From the NCBI GenBank assembly GCA_946539945.1, contig CAMNHX010000033.1:1-9280 (forward strand): 9,280 nt of DNA, in the 5' to 3' direction. Under the pieces are notes generated by a model. It was given only the letters and a program-made list of their open reading frames with translations. It was not told where the DNA came from and searched no databases. This stretch comes from an uncultured Desulfobulbus sp. Lineage in GTDB: Bacteria > Desulfobacterota > Desulfobulbia > Desulfobulbales > Desulfobulbaceae. The translations under genes were made by a program, and so were the position numbers. Shown piece after piece: positions 6,295 to 9,280 of the stretch (its first letter is position 1; each line of letters starts with the position of its first letter).

Positions 6295-6325
6295 TCACTG
6301 CCTTTTCACTCTCCTCTCTCCCCGT

Positions 6326-8548
6326 ATGCTGACCACCGCACAACGCCAGGAAAAACGGCGACTCATCCGCCGGGTCATCGCCTTCTGCCTGCTCTGCATC
6401 CCGCTTCTGGGCTATGTCCAGTACCGGCTTTTGGGTGGTCAGTTCCTCTTGCAGCCGCGTCTGGACACTGCCATCTTTTTTGCCCTGATTAACGGCAATG
6501 CCTTCTTGCTCCTGCTCATGCTGTATCTGGTGCTGCGGCAACTGGCTGAACTCGTTTTCGAGCGCAGACACCAGCTCTTTGGCTTCAGACTGCGCAGCAA
6601 GCTGGTTCTGGCCTTTATGGCCCTCTCCTTCTTGCCCACCACCCTGCTCTTCCTCTTTGCCTTTGGCTCCATCTCCACCTCTATGGACTTCTGGTTCAAC
6701 GCCAAGGTGGAAGAGTCCTTGCAAGCCTCCAGCAGGATGAGTCGGGCCATTTTTGAAGATACCCGCAGGCAGGCCGAGTTCATCAGTCTGCAACTGGCCT
6801 ATCAGCTTGAATCCCGCCTGCTCGATCCCTTTGATCCAGCCTCCTTGCAGGTGCATCTGGGACGCCTGGTGGCAGGCACAGTGCCCGGTGCGCCGGACAG
6901 CATCCTGATTCTGGATAACCACCAAAAGAAGATTCTGGCGCTCCGTAGCCCGCAGCTTTTGCCGATCATGCTGCCACCCGTGGCTTCCGGCGCTTTGCGG
7001 CAGGCTGCCCAGTCCGACAGCGTGGAGGTTCTGGGAGTCCACACGACTGCCGGCGAACTGGTTCAGGCCATTGCGCCCGTGAAGCTGCGCAGTGCCCATC
7101 CCCAGACCTGGTTTGTTGTGGTCTCGCTCCTGATCCCTTCAGCGCGACTGGAGGAGATGCAGAGCATCCAGGCCGGGCTGAACGACTACCAACACCAGAT
7201 CATTGTCAAGCCGCCCATGGAGTTGAGCCTGAACATCCTGCTGGTTGTCGTGACCCTGCTGATCCTTTTCGGATCCATCTGGCTGGGCCTGTACATTGCC
7301 CGCACCCTGACCACGCCGATCAACGAGCTGGCCCTGGCTACCCGGCGGGTTGCCGAGGGCGATCTGGAATTCCAGCTTGACCGGGTGACAGACGACGAGA
7401 TGGGTGTACTCATCTCTTCTTTCAACGCCATGACCGCCAATCTGGGCAAGTCCCAAAGAGAGCTTGCCCAGACCCATTTTGCCCTGCAAAGAAGCAACGA
7501 ACTCTCCGAGCAGAGACGAAACTATCTGGAAACCATTCTGGAACACGTGCCAGCCGGTGTCATTGCCTTTGACGAGAGCGGGGTCATCACCACCATCAAC
7601 CGCTTTGCCGTGGACCTGCTGGCCATAGACCCAAGCAACTTTGTGGGACGCAACTTTCACGAGGTCTTGCCGCGCCAGCACCAACTGGTTGTGCAGAGCT
7701 TTGTGGAAGAACTGAAGGAGAGCGGCAAGGCGGTGGTGGAACGCCATCTGCGTATGGTGGTGCGCCGGGGTGAGGCCCTGTCCTTGCAGGTCAACGTGGC
7801 CCGCATGGCAGATGCGCAGGGACAGGCTGCGGGCTTTGTCCTGGTGTTTGACAACCTCACCAGTCTGGAGCAGGCCCAGAGACTGGCCGCCTGGCAGGAG
7901 GTGGCCCGCCGCATTGCCCATGAGATCAAGAATCCCCTTACCCCCATCCAGCTTTCTGCCCAGCGCCTGCGCAAGCGTTTTCTGTCCGCACTGACCAAGG
8001 ACCAGACCATCTTTGACCAGTGTACGCAAACCATTGTCGCCCAAGTTGACGAGATCCGCAGGATGGTGTCCGAGTTTTCCGAATTTGCCCGTATGCCGCG
8101 CCTGAAAAAAGCGCCGGGCGATCTGGCAGTCCTGACCCGTGACGTGGTTGCCCTGTATCAGGAGGCCCATCCGCAGATCCACTTTGTCACGAACATTGCC
8201 GGAGAGCTGCCAGTCTTTTTCTTTGACGCAGTGCAGATGAAAAGAGTGTTGATCAATCTCCTGGACAACGCGGTGAGCGCACTGGACCAAGGCGGCGAGA
8301 TCACAGTCAGTTTGGGCTATGACACCATGCAAACATACAGTATATTGCAGGTCAGGGACAATGGACCCGGTATCCCGGACAGCATGAAGCTGCGCATCTT
8401 TGAGCCGTACTTTTCCACCCGCAAACTGGGCACTGGGCTGGGACTGGCCATCTGCCAGACCATTGTCAGCGAACACGGCGGCGAAATCCGGGTCAGCGAT
8501 GCCGAGCCTTCAGGAACCGTGTTTGCAGTGACCCTGCCTCTGGAGTGA
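6326..8548 (+). CDS. NtrY-like membrane sensor histidine kinase
   Basis: A 740-residue sensor kinase that should autophosphorylate on His532 and pass the phosphate to a response regulator. Membrane helices lie at about 16-33, 47-70, 92-114 and 301-324. Between helices 3 and 4 is a sensor region of about 185 residues that begins with DFWFNAKVEESLQAS, typical of NtrY N-termini. A HAMP linker (321-374) with PINELALATRRVAEGDLEF follows, then a short coiled coil and a PAS domain (about 396-510). The DHp domain holds ARRIAHEIKNPLTPIQLSAQ (His532). The ATPase has the N box NLLDNAVSAL (Asn644, Asn648), G1 DNGPGI, F box FEPYFST and G2 GTGLGL. All catalytic motifs are intact. No NtrX-type regulator is present; instead nfeD- and SPFH-type genes follow after 54 bases. 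The ATG at 6326 lacks a Shine-Dalgarno sequence and sits behind a pyrimidine-rich leader. It should not be called nitrogen-specific on this evidence. Confidence 0.92.
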   Translation: MLTTAQRQEKRRLIRRVIAFCLLCIPLLGYVQYRLLGGQFLLQPRLDTAIFFALINGNAFLLLLMLYLVLRQLAELVFERRHQLFGFRLRSKLVLAFMALSFLPTTLLFLFAFGSISTSMDFWFNAKVEESLQASSRMSRAIFEDTRRQAEFISLQLAYQLESRLLDPFDPASLQVHLGRLVAGTVPGAPDSILILDNHQKKILALRSPQLLPIMLPPVASGALRQAAQSDSVEVLGVHTTAGELVQAIAPVKLRSAHPQTWFVVVSLLIPSARLEEMQSIQAGLNDYQHQIIVKPPMELSLNILLVVVTLLILFGSIWLGLYIARTLTTPINELALATRRVAEGDLEFQLDRVTDDEMGVLISSFNAMTANLGKSQRELAQTHFALQRSNELSEQRRNYLETILEHVPAGVIAFDESGVITTINRFAVDLLAIDPSNFVGRNFHEVLPRQHQLVVQSFVEELKESGKAVVERHLRMVVRRGEALSLQVNVARMADAQGQAAGFVLVFDNLTSLEQAQRLAAWQEVARRIAHEIKNPLTPIQLSAQRLRKRFLSALTKDQTIFDQCTQTIVAQVDEIRRMVSEFSEFARMPRLKKAPGDLAVLTRDVVALYQEAHPQIHFVTNIAGELPVFFFDAVQMKRVLINLLDNAVSALDQGGEITVSLGYDTMQTYSILQVRDNGPGIPDSMKLRIFEPYFSTRKLGTGLGLAICQTIVSEHGGEIRVSDAEPSGTVFAVTLPLE

Positions 8549-8590
8549 AACAGAGCGGGCCTGTTGTTCGAGTGCAACCCACAACCTTTT

Positions 8591-8596
8591 GGGAGG
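8591..8596 (+). promoter_or_regulatory. Ribosome binding site that fixes the start at 8603
   Basis: GGGAGG lies six bases before the ATG at 8603. The earlier in-frame ATG at 8564 has no such site and would add a polar stretch before the first membrane helix. Confidence 0.75.
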
Positions 8597-8602
8597 ACTG
8601 TC

Positions 8603-9091
8603 ATGTCGGCGCATATCCTGTCTTTTGTTCTGGCGCATCCAGCGCTGTTCTGGTTCCTGTTCGGCATCGTCTGTCTCTTGCTGGAAATGCTGTTGCCCGG
8701 CTTTTTCATGTTCTTCTTTGGACTGGGCGCCTGGTGTGCAGCCCTGGTCGCCCTGATGCCGGCAGTCTCCTTTTCCGTGCAGATTCTGGTTTTTCTGGCC
8801 GCCAGTCTGGCCCTGCTGGCCTTTTTACGCGCCCGGTTCAAAGAGATGTTTCAGGGTAGTGTGCTGGAAGGCAGGCTGGATGGCAGCGCTCCCCTGGAAA
8901 ATACCTTGGCCGAGGTGGTGGCAGAGATCAATCCGCCTGCTCCCGGCAAGGTGAAGTGCGGCGGCACCTTCTGGCAGGCTGTGAGTGACCAGCCCCTTGT
9001 CAAGGGCGCACAGGTGCGCGTGCTGGCCCGTAGCAACCTGACCCTGACCGTTGAAGCGGTCTCCTCTCCCAATTCAACCCAAGGAGCATGA
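8603..9091 (+). CDS. Short NfeD-family membrane protein
   Basis: A 162-residue protein of the short NfeD class (no N-terminal protease domain). Membrane helices fall at about 13-33, 35-52 and 58-76, with the typical LLEMLLPGF and GLGAW motifs. Residues 96-155 form the C-terminal OB-fold-like domain: PGKVKCGGTFWQAVSD, then LVKGAQVRVLARSNLTLTVE, a good match to the NfeD pattern 'G.v...G..W.A.....i..G..V.V....g..L.V'. In this family the OB domain is thought to contact SPFH/stomatin partners, and the next gene is one, starting one base after this stop. The upstream neighbour is the NtrY-like kinase (54-base gap), so the three genes are probably one operon. Short NfeD proteins are linked to membrane-microdomain upkeep; a specific role here is not shown. 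Confidence 0.88.
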   Translation: MSAHILSFVLAHPALFWFLFGIVCLLLEMLLPGFFMFFFGLGAWCAALVALMPAVSFSVQILVFLAASLALLAFLRARFKEMFQGSVLEGRLDGSAPLENTLAEVVAEINPPAPGKVKCGGTFWQAVSDQPLVKGAQVRVLARSNLTLTVEAVSSPNSTQGA

Positions 9092-9092
9092 C

Positions 9093-9280
9093 ATGAGTGG
9101 TTTTGGCATTGGTCTGCTGGTTTTTGCCGGATTCGTGGGTCTTGTGCTGTACAAGACAGCAGTGGTTGTGCCCCAGCGCAACGAGTACGTGGTGGAGCGT
9201 CTGGGCAAGTACCGCGAGACTCTGGAAGCTGGCTTTCACATCCTGATCCCCTTTATTGACCGGGTAGCCTACCGCAGGAA
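9093..9280 (+). CDS. SPFH/stomatin-like protein (QmcA type), 5' part
   Basis: The first 62 codons of a gene cut by the window end. The protein starts with a single N-terminal membrane helix (about residues 3-20), followed by VVVPQRNEYVVERLGKYRET and LEAGFHILIPFIDRVAYR. This is the hallmark opening of the SPFH domain in bacterial QmcA/paraslipin proteins, which oligomerise at the membrane and act with NfeD partners and membrane proteases such as FtsH. AAGGAG at 9081-9086 is placed six bases before the ATG and lies in the end of the nfeD-type gene, so the two are tightly coupled. Another ATG at 9088 meets a stop after two codons and is rejected. The E. coli qmcA-ybbK pair has the same two families side by side. 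The end of the gene and any oligomerisation region are out of view. Confidence 0.88.
   Translation, partial: MSGFGIGLLVFAGFVGLVLYKTAVVVPQRNEYVVERLGKYRETLEAGFHILIPFIDRVAYRR

Noticed and set aside
6210..6299. CRISPR-like array
   Set aside because: Only two short direct copies with a one-base spacer; there are no unique spacers and no cas genes.
6173..7099. A 308-codon open frame on the minus strand
   Set aside because: Covers the repeat region and the 5' part of the kinase gene in antisense. It has no domain and is low in complexity (Glu/Gln/Gly).
7139..8476. A 445-codon open frame on the minus strand
   Set aside because: Fully antisense to the kinase gene, whose HAMP, PAS, DHp and ATPase motifs are intact. 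The product is His/Gln-rich and lacks any known motif.

Overview
The window reads as a gene-dense chromosomal segment of a Gram-negative bacterium with fairly high G+C. Evidence for an outer membrane and LPS is a lipoprotein with a clear lipobox and a heptose-1-phosphate adenylyltransferase domain. The mix of genes (a cyclic-nucleotide-type sensor fused to a DUF4388-like domain, a HEAT-like protein with an SGGIGWG signature, an NtrY-type kinase) reminds me of sulfate-reducing Desulfobacterota (former Deltaproteobacteria). That placement is an inference from family resemblance, not a measured result. I see no phage, transposon, CRISPR, tRNA or rRNA signal.

Layout. (1) 163-2235, plus strand: a three-gene group of a small lipoprotein, a 107-residue three-helix membrane protein and a 374-residue regulator (Cys-rich N-terminus, cNMP-binding-like domain, DUF4388-like domain), closed by a convincing intrinsic terminator at 2273-2305. 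(2) 2305-3513, minus strand: fabB, the beta-ketoacyl-ACP synthase I, with all catalytic residues. (3) 3668-5657, plus strand, divergent from fabB: a HEAT-like protein that overlaps by 11 bases a fused protein with an omega-amidase-type nitrilase domain and an RfaE2/HldE-type adenylyltransferase domain. (4) 5658-5904: intergenic, with a good sigma70-like promoter at 5817-5845. (5) 5905-6207: a 100-residue coiled-coil protein, followed by a hairpin nested inside purine/pyrimidine inverted repeats. (6) 6326-9280, plus strand: an NtrY-like membrane histidine kinase, a short NfeD-type membrane protein and the start of a stomatin/QmcA-type SPFH protein that runs off the end of the window.

How the genes may work together. 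The NfeD and SPFH genes are a well-known membrane-microdomain pair. Here they lie directly behind a four-helix sensor kinase with no response regulator in view, so the kinase may sense envelope or membrane state. FabB (fatty-acid elongation) and the heptose adenylyltransferase both feed envelope synthesis, so much of the window concerns the cell envelope. The first group (lipoprotein, membrane protein, cytoplasmic sensor) could form an envelope-to-cytosol signalling set, but only synteny supports this. The most unusual items are the amidase/RfaE2 fusion, the regulator whose cNMP pocket lacks the usual arginine, and the repeat structure ahead of the kinase.
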